From NCBI RefSeq assembly GCF_947496875.1, contig NZ_CANMEH010000022.1:1-37118 (forward strand): a DNA stretch of 37,118 nucleotides, in the 5' to 3' direction. The notes beneath the pieces are model-generated. The model made no database searches. It was not told the DNA's origin and saw only the letters and a list, made by a program, of their open reading frames with translations. The stretch comes from an uncultured Paracoccus sp. GTDB lineage: Bacteria > Pseudomonadota > Alphaproteobacteria > Rhodobacterales > Rhodobacteraceae. Made by a program: the position numbers and the translations under genes. Shown in pieces: positions 25,347 to 33,831 of the stretch (position 1 is its first letter; every line of letters starts with the position of its first letter).

Positions 25347-26680
25347 GAGGACCGACCAGTCTTCAGGGGCGGCTGTCGCTGTGGCTCACCCTTGGAGCGG
25401 TTCTGCTCTGGGCCGTCGCGGCGGCATGGACCGCGGTGCATCTGCGCCACGAGATGGACGAGGTCTTCGACAGCGCCCTCGAGGAAGCGGGCCAGCGCCT
25501 GCTGCCGTTGGCGGTGCGCGACATCATCGGGCGCGAGGAGGATGACAGCCCCGACCAGGGCGTGGCCACCCTGCGCGAGCATGACGAGTATTTCACCTAC
25601 GTGGTGAGAGACGCGGAGGGCAAGGTGCTTCTGCGTTCGCACCGGGCCGATCTGGGGGTTTTCCCTCCCTTCTCGGGGATGGGCTTTGCCGACACCGCCA
25701 CGCATCGCGTCTATTCCGACGCCGCCCTTCGGGGCACGATCACCATCTCCGTCGCTGAGCCGCTTGCCCATCGCTGGGACGTCGCGCGGGAGGCGCTGAT
25801 CGGGCTGGCGCTGCCGTTGACATTGATCGTCCCGGCCAGCCTGTTCGGCGTCTGGGCCGCCGTCCGCGCCGCCATGGCGCCCATCCGGCGCTTTCGGGCG
25901 GGGATCGAAGCCCGCGGCGGGGGCGATCTGTCGCCGATTCCGGCCGAGGGCCTCCCCTCGGAGTTCCAGCCCAACGCGCGCGCGGTGAACCTTCTACTGG
26001 ACCGCCTGCGCCGCGCACTGGAGGCCGAGCGCAGCTTTACCGCCAACTCGGCGCACGAGTTGCGAACCCCCGTCGCCGGTGCGCTGGCGCAGGTGCAGCG
26101 GCTGGTCGTCGAGGCGCCCGACGAGGACACCCGCAGCCGCGCCCGCCAGGTCGAGGCCGCCCTGCAGCGGCTGGCGCGGCTGTCGGAAAAGCTGATGCAG
26201 CTTGCCCGTGCCGAGGGTAGCAGGCTGCAGGCGGAGGCTCCGGTCGATCTCGCTCCGATCCTGCGGATGCTCGTGGCCGACATGGCGCGCGGGGATGGAC
26301 ACCGGATCGAACTGACGCTGCCGGACGCAGGGGTGATGGCGCCCATCGACCCGGACGCCTTCGCGATCCTCGCCCGCAACCTGATCGAGAACGCCATGCG
26401 GCATGGCGCACAGGACGCCACCGTGCGGGTTTCGCTTTCGCCAGACGGCGTGCTGTGCGTGGTCAATGCGGGGCCGGTGGTAGCACCCGAACTGCTGGAG
26501 CGACTGTCGGGACCCTTCGAGCGCGGCGCGACGGATGCGCAGGGCAGCGGGCTGGGGCTTGCCATTGTCGCTGCGATCGCCAAGGGCACGGGTGGGCGCC
26601 TCGACCTTATCTCGCCGGCGACCGGACGGGCGGACGGGTTCGAAGCCGAGTTTGCGACAAACCGCATCGAGACTAAGTAA
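25343..26680 (+). CDS. Membrane sensor histidine kinase (QseC/TctE-like)
   Basis: A 445-residue kinase with a GTG start overlapping the regulator's stop. It has a membrane helix near the N-terminus, a periplasmic sensor region of roughly 120 residues (about 40-145), a second helix (LIGLALPLTLIVPASLFGVW) and a HAMP-like linker. The phosphoacceptor is His238 in SAHELRTP. The ATPase domain has NLIENAMRHG and GSGLGLAIV. The partner is the preceding response regulator. The signal is not evident. The 24-nt gap to the P-type ATPase gene suggests a metal-related stimulus. Confidence 0.92.
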   Translation: MRGPTSLQGRLSLWLTLGAVLLWAVAAAWTAVHLRHEMDEVFDSALEEAGQRLLPLAVRDIIGREEDDSPDQGVATLREHDEYFTYVVRDAEGKVLLRSHRADLGVFPPFSGMGFADTATHRVYSDAALRGTITISVAEPLAHRWDVAREALIGLALPLTLIVPASLFGVWAAVRAAMAPIRRFRAGIEARGGGDLSPIPAEGLPSEFQPNARAVNLLLDRLRRALEAERSFTANSAHELRTPVAGALAQVQRLVVEAPDEDTRSRARQVEAALQRLARLSEKLMQLARAEGSRLQAEAPVDLAPILRMLVADMARGDGHRIELTLPDAGVMAPIDPDAFAILARNLIENAMRHGAQDATVRVSLSPDGVLCVVNAGPVVAPELLERLSGPFERGATDAQGSGLGLAIVAAIAKGTGGRLDLISPATGRADGFEAEFATNRIETK

Positions 26681-26704
26681 GATGCACTCTGAAAGGATCC
26701 CGGT

Positions 26705-28687
26705 GTGAAACGTCTCTCGTCGTTCGATCTCTCGTTGGCTCTGTCGCTCGCGGCGGTGCTGGGGCTGGCGCTGGCATCGGCGGGGCTCTGGCTGGGCGGC
26801 GGGCGGCTGGGCTCTCTGGTGACGCCGGGGCTGGTCCTCGTCTATCTGACCGGCGGGCTGCCGGCGGCGTGGCGGGCCCTCGGGGCGCTGTGGAACGAGC
26901 GGGTGCTGGACATCGACCTGCTGATGGTCGTCGCCGCCGTTGCCGCGGCGGCGGTCGGCGCGCCCTATGAGGGGGCGGTGCTGCTGACGCTGTTCAGCGT
27001 CGCAGGCACGCTCGAATCCCGCGCGCTCGGCCGTGCCCGCCGCGCCATCGAGGCGCTGATGGCGCTGCGCCCGGAAACCGCTCTGCGCAAGGGACCCGAT
27101 GGCAGCGTGGCCGAGATCGCGGCATGCGATCTGGCCGTGGGCGACACGGTGATCCTGCGACCGGGCGCCCGCGTGCCGTCCGATGGCGAGATCGCCGATG
27201 GCCGCGGCGGCATCGACGAGGCCCATATCACCGGCGAATCCATGCCGGTCTCCAAGTCGCCGGGCGATCCGGTGTTCGAGGGCACTGTCAACCTAGAAGG
27301 CATCCTCGAAGTCGTCGTCATCCGCGGGGTCGCCGACAGCACCATTGCCCGCATGATCCAGCTGGTGACCGAGGCGCAGGCGGCCAAGGCGCCGTCCGAG
27401 CGTTTCAGCGCCTGGTTCGGCCAGCGCTACACGATCGCGGTGCTGGTCGGCGCAGTGCTGGCCTTTGCCGCCTTCTGGTGGCTGGGGCATGGATGGGACG
27501 GCGCCCTCTACAAGGCGGCGACGCTGCTGGTCGCGGCGAGCCCCTGCGCCATCGTGATCTCGGTCCCGGCGGCGATCCTTTCGGCGCTGTCGGCGGCGGC
27601 ACGCGGGGGCGTGCTGTTCAAGGGCGGCGCCGCGCTCGAGACGCTGGCCGCCGTCGAGACCTTCGCCTTCGACAAGACCGGCACCCTCACCACGGGCGAT
27701 GCCACGGTCACGCAGGTCGTGGCGCTGGACGGTGACGCGGACAGGTTCCTCGCGCTTCTTGCGGGTCTCGAGGCACAGTCCGAGCACCACATCGCCGCCG
27801 CCATCCGGCGCTCGGCGGCGGCCCGCGGCATCAAGGGCGCCGCAATCACGGATGTGACCAGCCGTGCGGGCAAGGGGATCATCGGCCGGTCCGACGAGGG
27901 CACGCTCTGGGCCGGCAACCCCTATCTCGCCGACGAGATGGGCGCGGACCTCCGCCACCCGGCTTTGGCGGCGCTCGATACGAGCGCCGAAACCGTCATC
28001 TATCTGGGCCGCGGGCCGCAGGTGCTGGGCGCGGCCGCCGTTGCCGACGAGGCGCGCGCCAGCGCCGCGCCCGCCCTCGCGGCGTTGCGCGACGGCGGTG
28101 TGAAGCGGATCGTCATGATGACCGGTGATCGCCGACCGGTCGCGCTGCGGATCGGGTCGGAGCTGGGCCTCGCGCCCGACGAGATCGATGCTGACATGCT
28201 GCCCGAGGGCAAGGTGCGGGCCGTGGCGGCGCTCGCCGGTCAAGGGCGGGTGGCCTTCGTCGGGGACGGGGTGAACGATGCCGCGGCGCTGGCCCGCGCC
28301 GATGTCGGCATCGCCATGGGCGCCGCCGGGTCGGACGTGGCACTGCAGGCCGCAGATGTCGCGCTTCTGTCCGAGGATCTGGAGCGGCTTGCCGCGGCCC
28401 GCCGGCTGTCGCGGCGCACAGCCAGGATCATCCGCCAGAACCCGACCTTCGCCATCGGCGCCATGGCCGTGCTGGTGACGGGAGGGCTGTTCTTCGACCT
28501 GCCGCTGCCCCTCGCCGTCATCGGCCACGAGGGCGGCACCGTGCTGGTCGTGCTCAACGGGCTGCGGCTGCTGTCGGACCCGATCCGGCGGACTGCGCCT
28601 GCGCCAAGGGTCCCGGGCCGTGCTCCGCTTCAAGAGCTTCCTTCGCGCGGCGGGCATGCCGCTGCGACTTCTGTCCGCTCGGGATAA
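26705..28687 (+). CDS. P1B-4-type heavy-metal ATPase (SPC/HEGGT motifs)
   Basis: A 660-residue metal-exporting P-type ATPase of the inner membrane. The phosphorylated Asp323 is in DKTGTLT, the actuator domain has TGES, and the hinge has GDGVND near 521. The membrane metal-site motif is SPC (Ser279-Pro280-Cys281) and the last helices carry HEGGT (His608), the pair typical of the P1B-4 group (CoaT/PfeT-like; Co or Fe(II) export). No N-terminal HMA domain or His-rich stretch is present and only six main helices are expected, also in line with P1B-4. The GTG start has AAAGGA 8 nt upstream. It follows the histidine kinase by 24 nt. The roughly 30-residue tail after NGLRLLSDP is unlike the rest and may be a late addition. 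Confidence 0.9.
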   Translation: MKRLSSFDLSLALSLAAVLGLALASAGLWLGGGRLGSLVTPGLVLVYLTGGLPAAWRALGALWNERVLDIDLLMVVAAVAAAAVGAPYEGAVLLTLFSVAGTLESRALGRARRAIEALMALRPETALRKGPDGSVAEIAACDLAVGDTVILRPGARVPSDGEIADGRGGIDEAHITGESMPVSKSPGDPVFEGTVNLEGILEVVVIRGVADSTIARMIQLVTEAQAAKAPSERFSAWFGQRYTIAVLVGAVLAFAAFWWLGHGWDGALYKAATLLVAASPCAIVISVPAAILSALSAAARGGVLFKGGAALETLAAVETFAFDKTGTLTTGDATVTQVVALDGDADRFLALLAGLEAQSEHHIAAAIRRSAAARGIKGAAITDVTSRAGKGIIGRSDEGTLWAGNPYLADEMGADLRHPALAALDTSAETVIYLGRGPQVLGAAAVADEARASAAPALAALRDGGVKRIVMMTGDRRPVALRIGSELGLAPDEIDADMLPEGKVRAVAALAGQGRVAFVGDGVNDAAALARADVGIAMGAAGSDVALQAADVALLSEDLERLAAARRLSRRTARIIRQNPTFAIGAMAVLVTGGLFFDLPLPLAVIGHEGGTVLVVLNGLRLLSDPIRRTAPAPRVPGRAPLQELPSRGGHAAATSVRSG

Positions 28688-28747
28688 CCACGGGAACCCC
28701 GCTCAGGTCGGAACGCTCAGGCACATCGCAGTCGCTCACGCCCCGCT

Positions 28748-29629
28748 TCAGATGGCGCCTGCGAGCAGCGGCGCCTCCTGCGCCAGCGCCTCGGCCATGA
28801 AGTCGAGGAAGGCGCGGATGCGCGCGGTCCGGCGCAGGTCCTCGTGGGTCAGCAGCCACAGGTCGAGCGTGAAGCTCTCGGGCAGCGGCGCGACCCGCGT
28901 GAGGTCGGGCTCGAGGTCCGCGATGCCGCACGGCAGGGTGGCGAGGCCGAGGCCCGCCCTTGCGGCGGCGATGGCGGCGGCCACCGAGTTGACGCGGAAC
29001 GCGGGACGGACGCCGGGCAGGAACTCGGAGAATGCGCGCACGAGCGGCGCGTGCTCGGCGTCGAAGCCGATCCACGGCTGCTCGGCCAGCGGCGCCGTCG
29101 CCTCGGTCGCGGCCGCTCCATAGACCGCGAAGGCAAGCCGCCCCACCCGGCGGCCGACGAGCGTCTCGGGCGGCTGATTGCCGACCCGCAGCGCCACGTC
29201 GGCCTCGCGCCGCGTCAGGTTCAGCGTGGCGTTGCCGACGGTCAACTCGACCTCGATGCCCGGATAGGCGCGGAGAAAGGCCAGCAGGTGCCGCGGCAGC
29301 AGGCCCTGTGCCAGCATGTCCACGGTGGTGATCCGCACCACCCCGCTCAGGCGCAGGTCCTGCCCGGTAACCCGGCGGTCGAGGGCGGCGATCTCCGCCT
29401 CCACGCGGAACGCGCTCTCCTGCATCGCCTCGCCCGCGGCAGTCAGGGCGTAGCCGTTCGGCAGCCGGTCGAAGAGGCGCACGCCAAGGGTCTCCTCGAA
29501 GGCGCCGATGCGGCGGAAGACGGTCGAATGGTTCACGCCGATCTCCCGCGCGGCCCCCGACAGCGTGCCTGCGCGCGCCACCGCGAGAAACAGCCGCAGG
29601 TCGTCCCAGTTGTCGATCCGTGCATCCAT
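28748..29629 (-). CDS. LysR-type transcriptional regulator
   Basis: A 293-residue LysR regulator. Its helix-turn-helix (DDLRLFLAVARAGTLSGAAR, then VNHSTVFRRI) lies at about residues 9-45. The HSTVFRRI form marks the subgroup with His where most have Pro-Ser. The effector-binding domain starts near residue 92 (GVVRITTVD). The ATG at 29629 is the first before the conserved part, although the frame stays open far upstream. It is divergent from the HMA/ATPase pair, with 200 nt between starts, and may regulate it. The preceding P1B-4 ATPase gene ends 60 nt away, in convergent orientation. Confidence 0.9.
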   Translation of the reverse strand: MDARIDNWDDLRLFLAVARAGTLSGAAREIGVNHSTVFRRIGAFEETLGVRLFDRLPNGYALTAAGEAMQESAFRVEAEIAALDRRVTGQDLRLSGVVRITTVDMLAQGLLPRHLLAFLRAYPGIEVELTVGNATLNLTRREADVALRVGNQPPETLVGRRVGRLAFAVYGAAATEATAPLAEQPWIGFDAEHAPLVRAFSEFLPGVRPAFRVNSVAAAIAAARAGLGLATLPCGIADLEPDLTRVAPLPESFTLDLWLLTHEDLRRTARIRAFLDFMAEALAQEAPLLAGAI

Positions 29630-29830
29630 GCAATGCCGCCTTTCGGATTTGGCGGATCGCTCCGCCGTGGCGTGCAACATAGCTGGCGGTGGAAGCAATG
29701 GCCAAGGCGACGGCTGTGCGTTGGTGCAAGCGCAGCTTTCGGGTTTCCCCAATCGCAACCTCGGACGGAAGTCATAGGTCATTGGCAGACGGCGGGAACC
29801 ATCCCCGCCAGACGACGAAAGGAAACGATC

Positions 29831-30052
29831 ATGACCCAGAAAACCATCCTCCGCAGCGACGAACTTTCCTGCCCGTCCTGCGTGCCGAAGATCGAGAAGG
29901 CCCTGCGTGGTCTGCCCGGCGTCGAGAAGGCCGAAGTGCGCTTCAACACCGGCAGGATTGAGGTCGAACACGACCCGGCGCAGTCGGACGTGGAGGCGCT
30001 GGTGCAGGCGATCCGCGGCACCGGCTACGAGGCGCGCCCCTCGGCCTTCTGA
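29831..30052 (+). CDS. Free-standing heavy-metal-associated (HMA) domain protein
   Basis: A 73-residue ferredoxin-fold HMA protein (CopZ/MerP-like) with the metal-binding pair Cys14 and Cys17 in ELSCPSC. The usual Met ahead of the first Cys is Leu-Ser here. The rest fits the family (KIEKALRGLPGVEKAEVRF ... VQAIRGTGYEA). AAAGGA is placed upstream of the ATG. It lies 71 nt before a P1B ATPase that has no HMA domain of its own, so it probably serves as a soluble metal donor or a detached N-terminal domain. Confidence 0.9.
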   Translation: MTQKTILRSDELSCPSCVPKIEKALRGLPGVEKAEVRFNTGRIEVEHDPAQSDVEALVQAIRGTGYEARPSAF

Positions 30053-30123
30053 CCGCATCCCGACCCCCGCCGCACCATAGCTTGGCGCGGCGGTCTGCTG
30101 TCTGGATGAGAAGGATGAATGAG

Positions 30124-32070
30124 ATGGAACGACTATCTGCAAACATGAAGGCCGCCTTTGCGCACCCGGCGCGGCGGCGCCTGTGGCTGACCGCCGGCAG
30201 CGGCATGCTGATCGCGGCCGGGCTGATCGCGCGTTACGGCTTCGGCATGATCGGCCTGTGGTCCGGGCTGATGGTGGCCGCGGCACTTCTGGCCGGCTCG
30301 GACATCGCTGTTCGGGCCTGGCGCGCGCTGAAGGTCAGGCATCTGAGCATCGAGCTGCTGGTGACGATCGCCGCCGCGGGTGCGCTGGTGATCGGCGAAT
30401 ACTGGGAGGCGGCCGCCGTCACCTTCCTCTTCATGCTCGGTGCCTGGCTGGAGATGCGGACCATGGGCCAGACCCGCGGCGCGCTGAAGGAACTGCTCGA
30501 CGCCGCACCCGTCACCGCGACGGTGCTGCGCGAGGGCGAACCCATCGAGATCCCGGCCCACACGGTTCAGTTGGGTGAAACCGTGCTGGTCAAGGCCGGC
30601 CAGCGCATCCCGGTGGACGGCGAAGTGACCGAGGGCACCGCCGCAGTCAGCGAGGCCGCCATCACCGGCGAGCCGATGCCCGCCGAGAAGGCGCCGGGTT
30701 CGCGCGTCCATGCCGGGACCATCGCCGAGAACGGGTTGCTGCGCATTCGCGCCACCAATGTCGGCGCCGACACCACGCTCGCCCGCATCATCCAGCGCGT
30801 CGAGGAGGCGCAGGAGGAGAAAGCCCCCAGCCAGCGGATGATCGAGCGTTTCGCGCAATGGTATACGCCTGCGATCATCGGGCTCGCAGTCGTGGCGTTC
30901 GCCTTCACGCAGGACATCCGGCTGGCGCTGACGCTGCTGGTGGTCGGCTGCCCTGGCGCGCTGGTGATCTCGACGCCGGTGTCGATCGTCGCCGGGATCG
31001 GCCGGGCCGCGCGCAGCGGCATCCTGATCAAGGGCGGCCAGCACCTGGAAAGCGCGGGCCGGATCGACACGATCGCCCTCGACAAGACCGGGACGCTGAC
31101 CGAAGGCAAGCCGCGTCTGGCAAGCGTGATCGCGCTGGACGGCACGGAAGACAAGTTGCTGCGGCTTGCCGCGACCGCCGAGGCCGGCTCGGACCACCCG
31201 CTCGGCCGCCCCATCGTCGAGGCCGGTCGCAAGCAGGGGCCGCTGCCCACGCCCGAGACGCTGGACGAGCACGCCGGCATGGGCATCAGCGCGCGCATCG
31301 ACGGGCGCGAGGTCGCCGCCGGCAACCGCCGCCTGATGGAGAAGCTCGGCATCCCCTTGGGCGCCGATGGGGAGGCCGGGCTGAAGCGCCTGCTCTCGGC
31401 CGGGCAGACGCCGATCCTGGTGGCGGTGGACGGGCGGCTGATCGGGCTGCTGGGCATGTCCGACATGGCCCGCGAGGGCGCGGCGGAGGCTATCGCCCGC
31501 CTGCGCGAGATCGGCATCCGCCGCGTGGTCATGCTGACCGGCGACCAGCACGGCGCGGCCGAGGCCATAGCCCGCGAGGTCGGCATCGACGAGGTCCATG
31601 CGGGGTTGATGCCGGAGGACAAGCTGGCGCTGATCCGCGAGATGAAGGCAGGGGGCGCCCATGTTGCGATGGTCGGCGACGGCATCAACGACGCCCCGGC
31701 GCTCGCCGCGGCCGACACCAGCATCGCCATGGGCGCCGCCGGCAGCGATGTGGCGATCGAGACCGCCGACATTGCGCTGCTGCAGGACGATCTGGGCAAG
31801 ATCCCCGAGGCGATGGCGATCTCGCGCGCGACGCTCGGCAACATGCGCCAGAACCTGGTGATCGCGCTTCTGACGGTGGCCGGGCTGCTCGCCGGAGTCT
31901 TCAGCGGGCATGTCCATATGGCCGGCGGGATGCTCGTCCACCAGCTCTCGGTGCTGATCGTGATCGCCAACGGCATGCGGCTGCTGCGGGTGCCGGCAAG
32001 ATACCGGCCGGGCACCAGCCGCACGGGACGAGCGGCTGCCGGGTCAGCGACCGTCGCGGCGCGAAGCTGA
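30124..32070 (+). CDS. P1B-type heavy-metal ATPase with CPG membrane motif
   Basis: A 648-residue metal-translocating ATPase. The phosphorylated residue is Asp320 in DKTGTLTEGKP. The N-domain has the HP dipeptide (GSDHPLG), and GDGIND lies in the hinge. The TM6 motif reads GCPGALVIST (Cys276-Pro277-Gly278), where Zn/Cd/Pb and Cu pumps have CPC. The last membrane helix reads VHQLSVLIVIANGMRLL, unlike both the Zn-type and the P1B-4 patterns. No HMA domain is fused; a separate one is encoded just upstream. I choose the ATG at 30124, with GAGAAGG 9 nt ahead; ATG 30115 overlaps that site. Metal specificity cannot be assigned. Confidence 0.88.
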   Translation: MERLSANMKAAFAHPARRRLWLTAGSGMLIAAGLIARYGFGMIGLWSGLMVAAALLAGSDIAVRAWRALKVRHLSIELLVTIAAAGALVIGEYWEAAAVTFLFMLGAWLEMRTMGQTRGALKELLDAAPVTATVLREGEPIEIPAHTVQLGETVLVKAGQRIPVDGEVTEGTAAVSEAAITGEPMPAEKAPGSRVHAGTIAENGLLRIRATNVGADTTLARIIQRVEEAQEEKAPSQRMIERFAQWYTPAIIGLAVVAFAFTQDIRLALTLLVVGCPGALVISTPVSIVAGIGRAARSGILIKGGQHLESAGRIDTIALDKTGTLTEGKPRLASVIALDGTEDKLLRLAATAEAGSDHPLGRPIVEAGRKQGPLPTPETLDEHAGMGISARIDGREVAAGNRRLMEKLGIPLGADGEAGLKRLLSAGQTPILVAVDGRLIGLLGMSDMAREGAAEAIARLREIGIRRVVMLTGDQHGAAEAIAREVGIDEVHAGLMPEDKLALIREMKAGGAHVAMVGDGINDAPALAAADTSIAMGAAGSDVAIETADIALLQDDLGKIPEAMAISRATLGNMRQNLVIALLTVAGLLAGVFSGHVHMAGGMLVHQLSVLIVIANGMRLLRVPARYRPGTSRTGRAAAGSATVAARS

Positions 32071-32091
32071 GCGACAGTTCAAGCTACGAGT

Positions 32092-32111
32092 CCCCGCGCT
32101 GACGCGCGGGG
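32092..32111 (+). terminator. GC-rich hairpin after the CPG-type ATPase
   Basis: CCCCGCGC, loop TGAC, GCGCGGGG form a perfect 8-bp stem 21 nt after the ATPase stop. There is no T-run, so it is a moderate candidate for termination between the ATPase and the DUF924 fusion gene. Confidence 0.5.
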
Positions 32112-32187
32112 GCTGATTCACGTCTCTGCGAGACTACCGGACTCCTTTTTCGATCTGGACGAAGCAGGTTTTCCACGAGGTGCCAAC

Positions 32188-33810
32188 ATGAACGAGAAAT
32201 CTGACGCGCGTGCATGGAAGGAAGTTCTCGAATTCTGGTTTCCAGAGCAGAGCACCTCCAACCTTGACGCCGGCACTCATCGAGAACAGTGGTTCTGGCG
32301 AATGCGCGGCGGGGCCGACAGCGAGATCATCGCCCGATTTTCCGATCTCACAGCCGAGGGGGCCAAGGGCAATCTCGATCACTGGGCGAGCAATGCCGAA
32401 GGCAGGCTCGCGCTCATCATCGTGCTCGACCAGTTTTCCCGTTCGCTCTGGCGCGGCGAGCCCCGCGCCTTCGCGCAGGATCGTGCAGCGCTGACGCTGG
32501 TGATGGATGGCATGGAGAACGGCCATTACGCGGCTCTCGCCAGCCCGTGGCTCAGGATCGTCTTCGGCCTGCCGCTGGGTCACTGCGAAGGTCCGGATCA
32601 TCTGGAGCGTCTGGATTTGCTCATCGGGCTCCGCGAGGACATCGCCACGCAAGCTCCGGCAGAACTGCAGCCGATATACCTGTCGCTCGTGACGCAGGCT
32701 CATGAGGTGCGGAAGGTGATCGCGGCCTTCGGGCGCCACCCGCACCGCAATAAGGCACTCGGCCGGCAATCAACCGCTGCGGAGGAGGCATACATAGCTG
32801 AGGGAAGGTTTCCGCATCCGGTGCCGGACGAGGCAGGGCAAAGGGCGGCGGCCGAAATCCTGCAGACGGTTCAGAAGGCCGGCCCCGATGATCTGGTGCT
32901 GGCGCTGATCTCGGGCGGCGGCTCGGCGCTGATGACCTTGCCGGTGCCGCCGCTGACGCTGACGGAGAAGATGCAGGTCAATCGGCTGCTGCTGGCATCG
33001 GGCCTGACCATCGAGGACATGAACCGCGTCCGCCGCCGCCTGTCGCTGGTCAAGGGCGGCGGGCTGGCACGGGCGGCGGCACCGGCGCGATTGGTGACGC
33101 TGGCCATCTCGGACGTGCCGGGCGACGATCCGGCCGCCATCGCCTCGGGACCGACCGTGCCCGATCCGACGGCAGGCGAGAATCTCGCGCATCTGGTCGC
33201 CAGGCTGGGTCCGAACCTGCCCGAGACGGCCCGCGACATCCTGCTGCGTCCCGCCACGCCGCAGCCCGACTTCATCCCCGATTACCGGATGATCGCCACG
33301 CCGCAGATGTCACTGGAGGCCGCAGCCGGGGTCGCCCGCGCGGCGGGTGTCACGCCCCTGCTTCTGGGCGACGCGCTGGAAGGCGAGGCCGCCCAGCTTG
33401 GCATCGCCATGGCGGGCATCGCGCGCTCGGTCGCGGCCCATGGTACGCCGGTCCGTGCCCCTGCGGTGCTGCTCTCGGGCGGCGAGACGACCGTGACCAT
33501 CGGCGAGACGAAGCCCGGCAGGGGAGGGCGCAATACCGAGTTCCTGTTGGCCCTGGCCATGGCGCTGAACGGCCATCCCGGCATCCATGCGCTGGCCGCA
33601 GACACGGATGGCATCGACGGCACCGAAGACGCCGCCGGTGCGTTGATCGGCCCTGACACCCTGGCAAAGGCCCACAACGCCGGGCTGAACCCGCGCGACT
33701 ATCTGGACGACCATGACAGCTACAGCCTGTTCGACGGTGTCGGTGCCTTGATCCGCACCGGCCCGACCCTGACGAACGTGAATGATTTCAGGGCCGTTCT
33801 GGTGCTCTGA
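32188..33810 (+). CDS. In-frame fusion: DUF924 protein joined to N-truncated glycerate 2-kinase
   Basis: The 540-residue frame combines two unrelated proteins. Residues 1 to about 207 are an almost complete DUF924 protein (VLEFWFPE, LIIVLDQFSRSLWRG, FGRHPHRNKALGR, STAAEEAYIAEG). From about 208 (HPVPDEAG) it is a MOFRL-type glycerate 2-kinase (GckA/TtuD): LISGGGSAL, VRRRLSLVKGGGLA, SDVPGDDPAAIASGPT, LSGGETTVT, GRGGRNTEF and DTDGIDGTED. Relatives have about 120 more residues ahead of HPVPDEAG, including a conserved GKA lysine region, all missing here, so kinase activity is doubtful. The ATG has GAGG 8 nt upstream. It is followed by pyruvate kinase after 21 nt, the native neighbour of the kinase half. 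The junction is near base 32810. Confidence 0.85.
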   Translation: MNEKSDARAWKEVLEFWFPEQSTSNLDAGTHREQWFWRMRGGADSEIIARFSDLTAEGAKGNLDHWASNAEGRLALIIVLDQFSRSLWRGEPRAFAQDRAALTLVMDGMENGHYAALASPWLRIVFGLPLGHCEGPDHLERLDLLIGLREDIATQAPAELQPIYLSLVTQAHEVRKVIAAFGRHPHRNKALGRQSTAAEEAYIAEGRFPHPVPDEAGQRAAAEILQTVQKAGPDDLVLALISGGGSALMTLPVPPLTLTEKMQVNRLLLASGLTIEDMNRVRRRLSLVKGGGLARAAAPARLVTLAISDVPGDDPAAIASGPTVPDPTAGENLAHLVARLGPNLPETARDILLRPATPQPDFIPDYRMIATPQMSLEAAAGVARAAGVTPLLLGDALEGEAAQLGIAMAGIARSVAAHGTPVRAPAVLLSGGETTVTIGETKPGRGGRNTEFLLALAMALNGHPGIHALAADTDGIDGTEDAAGALIGPDTLAKAHNAGLNPRDYLDDHDSYSLFDGVGALIRTGPTLTNVNDFRAVLVL

Positions 33811-33831
33811 CCCCCCCGAAAGGACAGCAAG

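Noticed and set aside
25204..25545. Small plus-strand frame spanning the regulator-kinase junction
   Set aside because: It is an alternative frame across two well-supported genes and has no motif.
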